Source: Lepidurus packardi
Lineage: Eukaryota; Arthropoda; Branchiopoda; Notostraca; Triopsidae
Direction: 5' to 3'
DNA: 64,000 nucleotides
Assembly (NCBI GenBank): GCA_023053545.1
Contig: JAKZAN010000001.1
Location: 8,204,565 to 8,268,564, forward strand
The translations under genes were made by a program, and so were the position numbers. The notes under the pieces were generated by a model. That model made no database searches. It had not been told where the DNA came from and saw nothing but the letters and a program-made list of their open reading frames with translations. Every line of letters starts with the position of its first letter. Positions within the stretch are counted from its first letter, which is position 1. Positions 1 to 10,709 of this stretch are shown piece by piece.

Positions 1-2
1 AA

Positions 3-3000
3 CGGTTCCGAATTCGAATCGGAAAACTAGGACTGGCGGCTCATAGGGGAGGGGTCGCCAGAATAGTACAGATCCCCATCCTTTGCAATTCCTGCCCAAG
101 CCTTGTTAAAGAAAAAGTGTTTTGTAATAACCAAGAAGCAGTAGCCATAATAGACACCGGAGCGGGGGTTAGTGTGGTCTCGGAAGATTGGGTACTTCGG
201 AATAAGGCCCAAGTTGAGCCTTGGGAAGGACCAGAGATTATGGTTGCTAACGGAGACTTTGCAGATATCCGGGGAGGGGTTTGGCTTACTGTTTGTCTTG
301 CGGGAAAAGAGATTAAGACAAAAGCTGTAGTCTTTAACAATGGTTTAGCTGAGCTAATTGTGGGAAATGATTTACTTCGTCAGCTGGGTGAGATAACTTT
401 GCGGTACGGCAAAGAAGGCTTCAGGTTGGTAGGTCACGGAGACGTTGAAAAGCAGGTATCGAGCCGGCTTGTCGGAGTGACACCTTCTGAAAATATTGCC
501 GGTACCTCGAGAGTAATGCTGATGCAGGTAAGCGAATCATGCGCGATTAAAAATAAAGGTGAGCAGGAGATTAGGGATAGGGATAATAGCGAGGCTGTAG
601 ACGAGGAGAAGATTGCTGTTGAAGAAAGCCTGTGTAGCTCAATGTCGTTGGAAATTGAGACGGACAGAGACTCGGTTCTCGGAGGTGTTGTTAAGGTAGA
701 GATTGAAGAATCTCGATCGGTTCCTGCACGTTCTGTGTTACCCGTTCTCGTAGTTTTACGGAAAGAAGAGAGAGGGAGGCAGAAGTCAGATGAGCAGTTA
801 GTAGCAAATGTGAGCCCGGAGACACTGCTAGTAGAGGCTGAGCAACGGTTGCTCATTGAAAAAGGGGTCAGTATTGGCCGAAGTCTGACTAACTTCCTGG
901 ATGGGAAGGGAGTCGTAATGCTTACTAATTTTAGTAGCGAGGCCCAATGGGTCGGAGGGGGCACAGTTTTGGGAAGTGCCGTAGACCATGTGTCTAGGGA
1001 GGATTCAGAGGGAGAGAGTGCGGTCAGTGACGTGGATCTGGCGGGTTGTGTATCAGATCTGCTGGATCAGGATGAGCGGGGGGCTCTTTTGGAGGTTCTA
1101 GGGGAGCATAGGGGGTGTTTCGCCGCTGGCTCTTTTGATCTCGGGCTCTGTAATGCTGTCGAGCATGAAATAGATACGGGAAACGCAAAGCCCATTGCAC
1201 AAGTCCCGTACCGGAGCGCATACCGGGAGAAGGAGATTATTAGAGGGCAGGTCGAAGAAATGATAGAAACGGGAGTGGTAGAGCCTGCTAGCAGCCCATG
1301 GGCTTCACCTGTAGTTCTCGTGAGGAAGAAAGATGGTACTTGGCGTTTCTGCGTCGACTACCGGAAACTTAACTCTGTCACGGTAAGGGATGTGTACCCA
1401 CTTCCAAGGACTGACGACGCATTGGAGTCCTTGCAAGGGGCGAAGTACTTTTCAGCATTAGATCTCATGTCCGGTTATTGGCAGGTTTCAGTTAGAGAAA
1501 CTGACAGAGAAAAGACGGCCTTTATAACGCCGGACGGTCTTTATCAATTCACGAAAATGCCCTTCGGGTTGTGCAATGCCCCTGCTACGTTTCAAAGGAT
1601 GATGGATGTCATCCTAGCAGGCTTCAAGTGGCACGTTTGCTTGGTTTACTTGGACGATGTGGTAATATTTTCAAAAACTTTTGAGGAACATTTAGTAGAC
1701 ATAACATCGATCCTGTGGTGCCTAAAAGGGGCCGGTTTGAAATTAAAGCCGAGTAAATGCCATTTCGGCTGTAAGACGGTAAGCGTCCTCGGGCATGTGG
1801 TAGATTCGGACGGGATTCGACCAGACGAACAAAAGGTTAAGGCTGTACAGGACTTCCCAGTACCCCGAAACCTGACAGATGTCCGTAGCTTTTCCAGTCT
1901 CTGCTCGTATTATCGCAAGTTTGTCAAAGATTTTTCACCAAGGGCAGAGCCTCTTTCTCGACTTACTAAGAATGGTGTCCCATTTGTATGGGGTATTGAC
2001 CAACAAATGGCCTTCGAAGACTTGAAACAAGCTCTTGTGTCGTCGCCCATTCTAGCTCACCCTGTCTTAGAAGGGGAGTTTGAAATACACCCAGACGCCT
2101 GTGACTTTGGCATTGGAGCCGTACTAGTACAAAAGCAGGACGGAATCGAGCGAGTCATCGCATATTCCAGTAGGCTTATGAATAAAAGCGAACGGAATTA
2201 TTCGACGACAGAGAAGGAATGCCTTGCTCTTGTTTGGGCTGTTAGAAAATTCAGGCCTTTCGTATGGGGTAAAGCTTTTAAAGTCGTTACTGACCATCAT
2301 GCACTTTGTTGGTTAATGACTAAAAAGGAGCCCTCGGGTCGGCTAGCTAGGTGGGCTTTGTCCCTCATGGAATACGAGTTCCAGATATTTCACAGGAGCG
2401 GAAGGGTGCATAACGACGCAGATCCCTTATCCCGCAATCCCGTTGACCCTCCTGCACCAGAGGGTGAGGATGATCACGGTCCTGTAGTTTTCGCTGTTGG
2501 TTTGGCTAGTATTCCAATAAAAGACATAGAGAGAGAACAGCGAAAGGATCCCCGGTGGTCAAAAATTATCGAAATCCTGGAGAATTTGAACTCAAATGCA
2601 GTGGATCGACGGAAGGCTAGTCAATTCACCTTACAAGACAGTAAACTTTTCAGAGCATCAGTTAAGAATGGACAAAAGCGTTTTCGACTTTGCATTCCGT
2701 CAACCCTAAAGCATGACGTATTATACGCATGTCATGATGATGTAACGGCTGGGCACCTCGGCCTAAAGCGTACATGGGACAAAGTTTCTAAAAGATACTT
2801 CTGGCCTAAGATGGTACGCGATGTATCAAATCATGTAGTTTCGTGCGAGGACTGCCAAACGAAAAAGGGCGAGTCGTCCAAGAAGAAAGGTCTCATGGTA
2901 TCAATAAAAGTTGACCGGCCATTTGAGAAAGTAGGGATTGACTTGCTTGGCGCGTTTCCTGAAACCGCAAATGGGAATAAACACATTATTGTAGCGGTTG

Positions 3001-4082
3001 ATTATTTGACGAAATGGGCAGAGACCAGAGCTGTCCCCTCCGCTTCAGCAGACGAGGTGTCAAAGTTTTTCGTTAAGCAACTGGTGCTGCGCCACGGTGC
3101 CCCAGAAACACTCTTAAGCGACAGAGGCACCTGCTTCACCGCTGAATTCACAAGGGAGTTGGTAAAAGCATTGCAGACTAACCATACCACGACAACGGCG
3201 TACCATCCGCAGTGTAACGGTCTGACTGAGAGATTAAACCACACACTCTCGGATATGCTCTCCATGTACGTCAGTAGTAATCATAGAGACTGGGATGTCA
3301 GCTTAGATGCCGTAACTTTCGCGTACAACACCTCTAGACAGGAGTCAACAGGATATTCCCCGTTCTTTCTGCTATACGGACGAGAACCAAAGCTCCCAAT
3401 TGATGTAGCTCTCGGTTCGCTGCCAGACGCCACGATCGGAGATTCCGAGGCATTAGGTCCCGCTTCTGAAGTTGCAAATAGACTCAAAATGACCTATAAA
3501 ATTGTGAAAGAAAGGCTAGAAAAGGTTCAGGCTAAACAGAAGGAACAGTACGACGAAACCCGAGAGTACAGGGTTTTCGACGCAGGTTCCCTGGTTTGGG
3601 TATATACTCCGGTTAGAAAAGTGGGACGCTCTGAGAAACTTCTACATCGTTATTTTGGGCCGTACAAAATAATACGCAGGACTTCCCCAGTCGATTATGA
3701 AGTTCAAGGAGTGAAAAGAAGGAAATCGGATATAGTGCATGTCTCTAGGCTTAAACCCTACGTTGAAAGAATTTATGATGTTCACGAATCAGAGATGATG
3801 CCACCATTGGCAAATGACAATCTCGAAGCCGATGGCTCAGAAATTGTTAACTTTCAATCCACACACGAGCAGAACCTCATGCAAAATGGGGCTGAAGATG
3901 TAGTTGATGAAGATAAAGAACCACCGGACAAACCGTTTCCAGATGTGGAAACCTTCGTTTGTGAGACAGAAGACCATCGAGGTCAACAAGAGGAATTACA
4001 AGGGCTAAGGAGGTCTGGCCGGTTAAGAAAGAAGAATCAATTTTATGGCTTTGGCGAAGAGTGGATCTGCTCGACGAGGTAA
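3..4082 (+). CDS. Gypsy Pol polyprotein (protease-RT-RNase H-integrase), 5'-partial
   Basis: Polyprotein that copies the element's RNA into DNA and integrates it. The frame is open from the window edge; the first usable start inside (GTG at 117) is probably not real, so the protein continues upstream. Domains in order: aspartic protease with the DTGA motif near 150-160; reverse transcriptase with FCVDYRKLN and the catalytic YLDD near 1650; RNase H with a D-E-D set, where the first motif reads HPDAC instead of the common TDAS; an HHCC zinc finger near 2750-2860; and an integrase core with D (GIDLLG), D (SDRG) and E (TERL) between about 2935 and 3235. A chromodomain-like or basic C-terminal region follows. 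Every catalytic signature I looked for is present. No envelope-type ORF follows. This is a standard Metaviridae-type pol. Confidence 0.95.
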   Translation, partial: RFRIRIGKLGLAAHRGGVARIVQIPILCNSCPSLVKEKVFCNNQEAVAIIDTGAGVSVVSEDWVLRNKAQVEPWEGPEIMVANGDFADIRGGVWLTVCLAGKEIKTKAVVFNNGLAELIVGNDLLRQLGEITLRYGKEGFRLVGHGDVEKQVSSRLVGVTPSENIAGTSRVMLMQVSESCAIKNKGEQEIRDRDNSEAVDEEKIAVEESLCSSMSLEIETDRDSVLGGVVKVEIEESRSVPARSVLPVLVVLRKEERGRQKSDEQLVANVSPETLLVEAEQRLLIEKGVSIGRSLTNFLDGKGVVMLTNFSSEAQWVGGGTVLGSAVDHVSREDSEGESAVSDVDLAGCVSDLLDQDERGALLEVLGEHRGCFAAGSFDLGLCNAVEHEIDTGNAKPIAQVPYRSAYREKEIIRGQVEEMIETGVVEPASSPWASPVVLVRKKDGTWRFCVDYRKLNSVTVRDVYPLPRTDDALESLQGAKYFSALDLMSGYWQVSVRETDREKTAFITPDGLYQFTKMPFGLCNAPATFQRMMDVILAGFKWHVCLVYLDDVVIFSKTFEEHLVDITSILWCLKGAGLKLKPSKCHFGCKTVSVLGHVVDSDGIRPDEQKVKAVQDFPVPRNLTDVRSFSSLCSYYRKFVKDFSPRAEPLSRLTKNGVPFVWGIDQQMAFEDLKQALVSSPILAHPVLEGEFEIHPDACDFGIGAVLVQKQDGIERVIAYSSRLMNKSERNYSTTEKECLALVWAVRKFRPFVWGKAFKVVTDHHALCWLMTKKEPSGRLARWALSLMEYEFQIFHRSGRVHNDADPLSRNPVDPPAPEGEDDHGPVVFAVGLASIPIKDIEREQRKDPRWSKIIEILENLNSNAVDRRKASQFTLQDSKLFRASVKNGQKRFRLCIPSTLKHDVLYACHDDVTAGHLGLKRTWDKVSKRYFWPKMVRDVSNHVVSCEDCQTKKGESSKKKGLMVSIKVDRPFEKVGIDLLGAFPETANGNKHIIVAVDYLTKWAETRAVPSASADEVSKFFVKQLVLRHGAPETLLSDRGTCFTAEFTRELVKALQTNHTTTTAYHPQCNGLTERLNHTLSDMLSMYVSSNHRDWDVSLDAVTFAYNTSRQESTGYSPFFLLYGREPKLPIDVALGSLPDATIGDSEALGPASEVANRLKMTYKIVKERLEKVQAKQKEQYDETREYRVFDAGSLVWVYTPVRKVGRSEKLLHRYFGPYKIIRRTSPVDYEVQGVKRRKSDIVHVSRLKPYVERIYDVHESEMMPPLANDNLEADGSEIVNFQSTHEQNLMQNGAEDVVDEDKEPPDKPFPDVETFVCETEDHRGQQEELQGLRRSGRLRKKNQFYGFGEEWICSTR

Positions 4083-4335
4083 CCTAACATAAAGTGTTGA
4101 GCTAGTGATTTACCTAGGAAGAAATAAAATCGCAACCGATTCACTTGTGCAAAGCATGTATAACCGATCAACACCCAAAAGTAATTGGCCAACCTTACCC
4201 TTGTTCATGTTCGTTTAGCATGCTCATTGATGTATGACTATGTGCATGAGACGTGGCCGGCATTTACCCGCCTAGAAGTGTATTCCTGAATTTTTGTAAT
4301 TCGAACGGGGACGTTCGAAAATGTGCCGGGGGTAA

Positions 4336-4818
4336 TGTCGCGCTAGGATTTGCATGCGCGATAAAGCTGTCAAGGCAATAGGCCTTGCCAGCAGTGTTAG
4401 CTCGGTCTAGTTGGCTTGACCGTTTTATTGGGGTAGTATAGGATTCCAGAATTGGGTGAACCTTCTGGTTTATGTAACTGTATGTGTTCTGGTTTATATA
4501 ACGGTGGAGGGGGGAAGCTCATCAGCCCTTCCACACCGTTTTGAAAGTAATTAAGGTCTGGGGTGAGTTCTTCCAGATGTTCTCAACCCCAGAAAAGGGT
4601 AATAATTGTTAGGTTATAAAGGGGAAGAAGAGAGTCTAAGAAGAGAGTCTAAGGAAGGGGGTTGGGAAGTAAGGGTCCCAGGAAAGAGTTAGGCTCGAGA
4701 TTGTGCTAGTGTCGTGCACGCTATGTAACCCCCATTTGTAGATCACTCGCTATAATCGAGGAATCCCTGAAATACACGCCTTGCAAAATAATACCGTGTG
4801 CGAGTTAGTGGCGTGACA
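4336..4818 (+). repeat. 3' long terminal repeat of the Gypsy element
   Basis: The 483 bp unit starts TGTCGCGC directly after a purine-rich tract (GCCGGGGGTAA, polypurine-tract-like) and ends GGCGTGACA, giving the short terminal inversion TGTC...GACA expected of LTRs. It contains a TATA box at 4615-4620 and a short direct repeat (AGAGAGTCTAAG, twice) just downstream. The boundaries are inferred from these signals because the 5' LTR is not in the window for comparison. Confidence 0.8.
4615..4620 (+). promoter_or_regulatory. TATA box of the LTR promoter
   Basis: TATAAA lies about 200 bp before the LTR end and would place transcription start near 4645. In a 3' LTR such a promoter can drive transcription into flanking DNA, here toward the cyclophilin gene. 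Function is inferred from position only. Confidence 0.5.
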
Positions 4819-5003
4819 ATACACATAGAGATTTATGAAAGCCAAGTTCGAGATGTGCCGACTTGCCGCTTGGCCTGACGATCAGACGGTCTTTTAACCC
4901 CATTGTTTAGCTTTGGATCCTGGGAAGCAAAAGGATGGCAGTGCGCTAGGACTTAGGGAGTGTGTGCGTTGAGAAAACCAAGTCCCGCAGTCCGTTACAG
5001 AAA

Positions 5004-5988
5004 ATGAAGCGCCTTATGCTACTAGGAGCCCTGGTTTTAGCAGTCTTCGCTGTATCTCAGGTAATATTCAGGTTACAATCCGTGTGTTTTAATTTAAAAT
5101 TATTTCATACAGGCTGAATATTTTAAAGTGACGAAACATGTGTATTTTGATATTGACGTTGATGGACAATATTCCGGGAGAATTGTTATAGGATTATTTG
5201 GAGAAGAAGTGCCTATGACGGTGAATAATTTTATTACGTTAGCGACTCAAGGTGTCCGTGGTTATAAATATCAAGGAACAAAGTTTCATCGTATAATCAA
5301 GAGTTTTATTATACAAGGTAAGTAAAGCAGATTTAAACTAATCGGTAGTCGAGGAACTTTCGTTACAAGCAGCGAATACTGCGAGTTTCTCACGAATAAT
5401 TACTATTTCTCATTATTTGCATGATAGAGATTATGGTACCAAACGTAGAATAAAAGCATGTACTTTGTCCTGCCTTTCAGGTTTCTAGCATTAGTTGGCT
5501 TGTTCTAATTGGATTTGATGGGAAATATGTGGCTTCGTGATTTTTTTTTCGTGACTCCATAATGTCTTCACTACACAGGAGGGGATGTTGTAAGCGGTGA
5601 TGGCTTAGGATCCATAAGTGTTTACGGGGACACTTTCCCGGATGAGAGTTTTCGAATTAAGCATGCAACTGCAGGATTTCTAAGCATGGCGAATTCTGGA
5701 AAAGACACTAACGGTTGTCAATTCTTTTTTACTTTGGTGCCTACCAGTTGGTTAGACGGCCGCCATGTCGTCTTTGGCAAAGTATATAACTGTATATAGC
5801 TTTCGTTTAAAATGAATTAAGACAACATTCTCTATATATAGGTCGTCGAAGGGATGGATGTGGTGGAAATGATGTCTGCTTCAATAGTAGATTATCAAGA
5901 TATCCCACACAAAGATATATCAATTCGTAAAAGTGGTCTTCTGACTTTGGATGAGCCTTACGAACTTTCCGATAATCCTAACGAGTAA
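5004..5988 (+). CDS. PPIB: Secretory-pathway cyclophilin (peptidyl-prolyl cis-trans isomerase B type)
   Basis: ER/secretory cyclophilin that isomerises Xaa-Pro bonds during folding. Exons 5004-5060, 5113-5317, 5579-5781 and 5842-5988 join in frame to 203 residues. Exon 1 encodes exactly a signal peptide of about 19 residues (starts [17 protein letters not shown]). The cyclophilin fold follows, with [13 protein letters not shown], the NGCQFF segment and [12 protein letters not shown]. The catalytic Arg of FHR and the Trp and His of the ligand pocket are present. The usual Met in FMIQGG is Ile here. The C-terminus is acidic and ends NPNE, with no KDEL-like retention signal, so it may be secreted or membrane-associated instead of ER-retained; vertebrate PPIB also lacks KDEL. 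The start lies only 185 bp beyond the Gypsy LTR. Confidence 0.92.
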
Positions 5989-7260
5989 ATTAATTTCTAC
6001 CGGGTTCCTATTTTTATATCGTAGTCGCTAACACAACCCTTGTACTTAGAAATATACGCTTCATTGCTTTTCACTTTCTGTGCGCTAATCTAGTTTTTGC
6101 ATAGTAGTCAGTTAAAAAAGTTAAAAATACGGATTTGATGACTAATTGTCGAAATGATTTCCCCATAATGATAAGATCTTGAAAGGGAAACCTAAAATCA
6201 CGTACTAATTATTTTTACTCTCACGCAGTTTTTGGCTTTGGGTGAAGGCAATTTCTCTGCCCCTTGGGATGTCTCTAACTATCATAGGATTCCTTCAGTA
6301 TTTGGCCTATCAGATTCCTTCGTATTGAGTTACAGTTAGTTTATGGGTGTTTTAGTTAGAAAATATCTGACTCAAACTTGTTTACTATTCTTAGTTAGAA
6401 GCATAATAAACCGCATGATGATTTAAAATGGTACGATGGATTTAGAAAATGCAAATAGGAATGGAGCGTAAATGCAACAAGTAGATATTTACGTGGCTTT
6501 GCAATTATGACTACAAGTCGCTCGCACTTCGTGGGTCGTGGCAAGGACCACCTTGTATAGAGCCGGCACTACAGGAAAGTTTGAAGCCAGTTTGATACTA
6601 TCGCCCTCCGTTTTCAGTCTCCGAACTAACTTTCGTTGTTCATAGTTTGAAACATTCAAATATTGCAAAAAGTTATTTGTTGTTTTGCATCCAGCAGATT
6701 TGTTTGAAGACCAGTTTGTAAAAAAACTCTACCATAAATCTTAGGATAAGCTCCCTTACATTACTGCTACTGCTATGGATTGCAGACTATTGGGGAGAGA
6801 TAGATTATGAGAGATGGAGCTTTGCGGGTCTTGCTTTGTGTTCGAGAGTTAGGAGTCACATAAAGACTGTCTCCTCTTTCTTCAGTTTGAGTCCATCTTG
6901 ATGACTGTCGGCTTCAGTCCAACTCTTGTTTGTCTCAATGTTATGTCGGTCTTTGTAGCAAAGTCGACGTCATGTCAACTTTATAATCATAGTATGGAAT
7001 ATTAGAGGGAGTATCAGGGAGATGAAACAGAGGAAAAGTCAAGGGAGACGAAAGGTCAATGTCAAATTGTTAGTCTCTAGTCAGAATTCGCAATAGTTTC
7101 TTCGTCAAAAGCATTGTTAACATTCAGACAATTGTTTAACCTACAATATGGTTTATTTATAATAACAAATATTTATACAATTCAACAATTATTTGTGATA
7201 CGAGCAATGATCAAACTTCAATTTTGCGATTTTTTTCTGGGAAGTTCGGGGCCTGCAAAG
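5989..7260. other. Intergenic, AT-rich
   Basis: 3' flank of the cyclophilin gene and upstream region of the BTB gene. I see no coding exon with family similarity. The last part (to 7260) probably holds the non-coding first exon of the BTB gene, because a strong donor GTAAGA begins at 7261 and a matching acceptor (TTTTAATTCAG) ends at 7501. Confidence 0.5.
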
Positions 7261-7617
7261 GTAAGACGCTAGTGTCGAAACTGATTTCAAATTTTCCGAT
7301 AGATTGCCGGCTCCGTACTAGTACTATATGCTCCTTGGGCCGCGGGTTTCAATTGCGGATTAGCTCCCCCCGGTTTCAGTGTTGTTGGTTTAAAAATTTT
7401 CTGTTGCAACACTTTTACGGGAGGATAGCTGTCAAGCATTTCCATGTCGTATTTATTGGCGATGATAGCTATTACGGGTACTTCTTTACATTTTAATTCA
7501 GGTTGCCGAGTAGCGTAATTGCAAATTCATTAAGTAGGCAAGATCCCTGTGCCTGTGTAGGTTTGGGGTTTGGTGTTACCCAAACTTCATGCATAATACA
7601 AACAAAAAGCTGAAAAA

Positions 7618-9432
7618 ATGGCCAAATCGCAGCCATGTGTAGAACTGATATGGAAAGGAAGTGAGCATTCGCAAGATCTTGCCATCAATATATTTAAATT
7701 GATGAGGAAGAAAGAGTTGGTGGACATCACCTTGAAAGCAGGTGGACAGGAACTCGAAGCACATAAAGTAGTTTTGTCGTCAGCCAGTTGTTACTTTCAG
7801 GTAATGTTTAACCCAGTGACTTCGGATTTTTTTAGTGTGAAATCCAAATTATCGTCTTATTCCTGTTTTAGAAATTGTTCATTGACTCTCCGTCTCTGAC
7901 TTGTATCAGTTTGGACATGCCATTCACAGTTCTAGAGTCCCTTGTTCAGTACTGTTACGTAGGCAAACTCAAGATCCCTGTGTATCACGTAACCCTATGC
8001 ATAAAAGCTGCCAAATGGTTAGGAATCAGAGGCTTTGACAAGCTTTCAAGTGAGGAGCAAGGGGCATCTTCCAGCTCGCCAGAAAACATCAATGACGAGC
8101 GCAATGCCTTAGCATCTCATAGTGGTCAGCCACAGCCCAATGCTAGTGATCCCAAAGAATGTCCATCTTTTCCAGAATGTATTCAAGGAATCATCTTGCC
8201 GACCGGTTTGAGTGTTGAAAATGTTCAGCAGCCTTTTATTAAGCTCTATCGGATCGACCATGTTTTGCGGGAAAGCGAAGCGCCAGCTCAGACGTCAAAA
8301 AGACGTTCCTCCTCGCTCCCATCTGCCGTGAAACCTCAATACAGAACAAAACGACCACGTGTTAAGCTAGAACAAGTGGAAAGTAGGACAGATTCGCTTG
8401 AAACGCAGTCCAATTCTCCCCACAACCATGACTCTACGTGCGAAGATAGCATAATAATGCCATGTATTACATGGGATGAAACGCTAGTCCAAAACTCGTC
8501 TGTATTGGTTTCCAGTAAGAATTTTTTTTTCATGACTTCCTCAGCATAACCGTTTCTGCTTTCCCAGACATGACGCTGCCCCCTTCTCGCGCTCTTAGAT
8601 CCAACAGTAAAGGGTTGAATGATATTCTAAACGTTGCAGAAGGTACACATTTTTATGGTAATATTTCCGTTTTGTTGATGTTACATTTCATTGGTTGAGA
8701 TTCATATGGGGTGGTCTAGGTTGGTCCGAGTCCGATACCTATGACGAGACCAAGTGTTTTCTTCGACCATCACTGAAGCTGATTTGCCATGCTTGTAAGC
8801 AGCCCTTTGGCTTCCGTACCACTTTCAAAGAACATTTGTCCTGGTGCCAGAGCAAGCACACCGATTTAGTCTGTCCTCGATGTGGGAAAGAGTTTCCCAA
8901 AGTTAAACGAATAACATCTTTGATGGGTCACTTGAATCGTTGTGTCGCCCCAAACTCACAATCCGTCGTTCATTCCGAGTCGGAACAAGTCTTGACAGAG
9001 CAAGAAAACCGCAAGTCCAACAGGATTACTAGAACTAACGTCTCGTCATGTAATGGTCGGATTTGCCAACTTTCTATTAACAGGCATCCGGATTTGAAGT
9101 ATATGAAGCGGAGGTACAGTAGAAGGAACGGTTCACCGAGATGGAAGAAAATTAACGGTCGATGGGTTATTGCAGAATCGCAAGCAGAAAAAGGGAACGT
9201 GTTAGAAAATAATCAAACAGAGGATGACCAGGTTGCAGAATTTAGCGGTCGAGAGGATACGCCTTTTAGAGGTAACCTATAATTAAATATTAAAATATGT
9301 GTATCAAATTCACTTATCGAGTTTGTACACCAATACTTCCCAGGCTTTGAAACCGATTCGTCTCCGTGCTCTGTTCGTAGCAATGCCTTCCCCCAATTCG
9401 AATGCAATGGTTCTCCATCTGAAAGGCAATAA
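7618..9432 (+). CDS. BTB/POZ-domain zinc-finger protein
   Basis: Probable nuclear transcription regulator: a BTB dimerisation domain plus paired zinc fingers. Exons 7618-7800, 7872-8514, 8568-8642, 8720-9271 and 9344-9432 give 513 residues in one frame. The BTB domain covers about residues 25-120 (VDITLKAGGQELEAHKVVLS, then LESLVQYCYVGKLKI), with its intron after residue 61. The middle is Ser/Pro-rich with a basic patch (KRPRVKLEQ) that may be a nuclear signal. Near residues 317-372 two fingers read CHACKQPF...HLSWC and CPRCGKEF...HLNRC, i.e. C2HC-like. A probable 5' UTR intron spans 7261-7501, and an AATAAA polyadenylation signal occurs near 9815. The overall layout resembles insect BTB-ZF factors such as the tramtrack/broad group, but I cannot name the orthologue. 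Confidence 0.88.
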
Positions 9433-10224
9433 TGAGAAGCCATCGAGTTCGTTACGCGCAAACGACTATTTACTCGACTTCATTTTCAATTCATATACGC
9501 AGCATCTATCGCAAGGCATATTTTTGATTGCGATTACAGAACACGGCGAAAAATTCTTCTTCGTAACCATGGGTGTCATGGAGTGAATCTTTTGTAGCCA
9601 AGTAACCTTTTGGCCATAAATGGTGCACTAGATGTTTTGGTTTGAACGCAATTTAAAATGGTATAGCAAATTCAATTCCATGGATTACTACGAATGTCCC
9701 AAATGTTGCAAAAGGTTACTTAGGAACCCTCGTTTGAGCATCATTTGATGCGCAGATGCGCTTTCAAGCCTTAAATCTGAGGATCTGCAACTTTTTGTAT
9801 GTTCTTTTCTAAGAAAATAAAGCTGTGTTAAATTTGCTTCAGGTTTATATTACAGTTATTAAATTTAGAGCATTTAATTGCTTCTGAATTTATTTGTCTC
9901 TTCCATTTGTGAACGACTACTATTTATTTGTTTCATTAAAAAATGTGGTTTATGTTTATTCGTTGTTGAATGTAGTACCTTGTGACCGGTTATGCAGTGT
10001 AAGATTTTCAAGTATTTACGAGGAAAATGCAGACATCCTTAGTACTTAATAATTATAACTATTGTTTCTTTTAAAGTCAGGAATAGTAAGAAGTCTATCA
10101 TCGAAAGTCTCACTTGGTCTTCTGTCCAACTCTACACATGTGTACTCAGTGGCAACGCGATACAAGGACGACTCGACAAAAGGACTCCTTGTACCCGACA
10201 CAAGGATTCCAGGTACAAGGAGTA
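9433..10224. other. BTB gene 3' UTR and intergenic DNA
   Basis: Contains the likely polyadenylation signal of the BTB gene (AATAAA near 9815) followed by AT-rich sequence. No coding region is supported. The right end leads into a short perfect hairpin and the foldback element. Confidence 0.5.
10184..10223. repeat. Short perfect hairpin next to the foldback element
   Basis: ACTCCTTGTACC at 10184-10195 is the exact reverse complement of GGTACAAGGAGT at 10212-10223, with a 16 nt loop. It ends two bases before the inverted repeat beginning at 10225 and may be part of the same insertion. It also lies too far from any gene end to be an obvious RNA processing signal. Confidence 0.75.
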
Positions 10225-10549
10225 CAGTAACGAAAATATTGATCGTTACATAGACTTTGCAAATTCATCAATGACATTGCTTTCCAGTGGTTTTGACCAA
10301 TCCTGTAATTTGAAGCCCACTTCTGTGCAGTTCTCAACACCATATCCCTTCTAAACTTCACAGTCAATTAAATGAACAGGTCGCTCAGTTAAATAACCTA
10401 CTCAATGAATTGACTGAGGAGTTTAGAAGTGATTTCCCTATCTAAGCGTAACAGTAGTCTCGAAATGACAGGATTGGTCAAAACGGCTTAAAAGCCATAT
10501 CATTGGTCAATTTGCAAAGTCAATCTAGTGATCACTAGTTTCGTTACTG
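10225..10549. repeat. Foldback (inverted-repeat) element, family A copy 1
   Basis: The stretch is a long imperfect palindrome centred near 10387. CAGTAACG at the left end pairs with CGTTACTG at the right end. GGTTTTGACCAATCCTG on the left pairs with CAGGATTGGTCAAAAC on the right, and CTTCTAAACTTCACAGTCAATT pairs with AATTGACTGAGGAGTTTAG. The arms are about 140-150 bp and the unpaired centre is short. It has no coding capacity and looks like a MITE or foldback transposon. A diverged second copy lies inside a PLEKHM1 intron at about 50130-50372. Confidence 0.85.
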
Positions 10550-10709
10550 AACGACATAAAAAAATTCAAAGCTGAGTATATCATCTCAATAAATTTTGAA
10601 AGTACTGTACAAAAAAGGCATGTGAAGTACGGCAGAGGATACGAGAGGAAGAATTACAAATGTATTGACCCAAACGAGACACACCTATCATTACACAAGT
10701 GTCATTTGC

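Larger units (their letters stand above)
1..4818 (+). mobile_element. Ty3/Gypsy LTR retrotransposon, 3' part (5' end outside window)
   Basis: The window opens inside the coding region of an LTR retrotransposon. Protease, reverse transcriptase, RNase H and integrase follow in the Ty3/Gypsy order, then an untranslated tail of about 250 bp and one LTR (4336-4818). The 5' LTR, any gag region and the upstream target-site duplication lie left of base 1. The reading frame carries no stop or frameshift from base 3 to 4082, which suggests a young or recently active insertion. The element sits in the same orientation as the cyclophilin gene starting at 5004. Confidence 0.95.

Noticed and set aside
117..119. 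GTG as the start of the Gypsy polyprotein
   Set aside because: The frame is open without interruption back to base 3, so this codon is internal. The real start lies outside the window.
5445..5580. Possible extra exon in the cyclophilin intron
   Set aside because: Joining 5317 to 5579 gives an uninterrupted cyclophilin motif ([12 protein letters not shown]), so no extra exon is needed.
7224..7496. 90-residue frame upstream of the BTB gene
   Set aside because: It begins without an ATG and overlaps the probable 5' UTR intron 7261-7501; no domain is visible.
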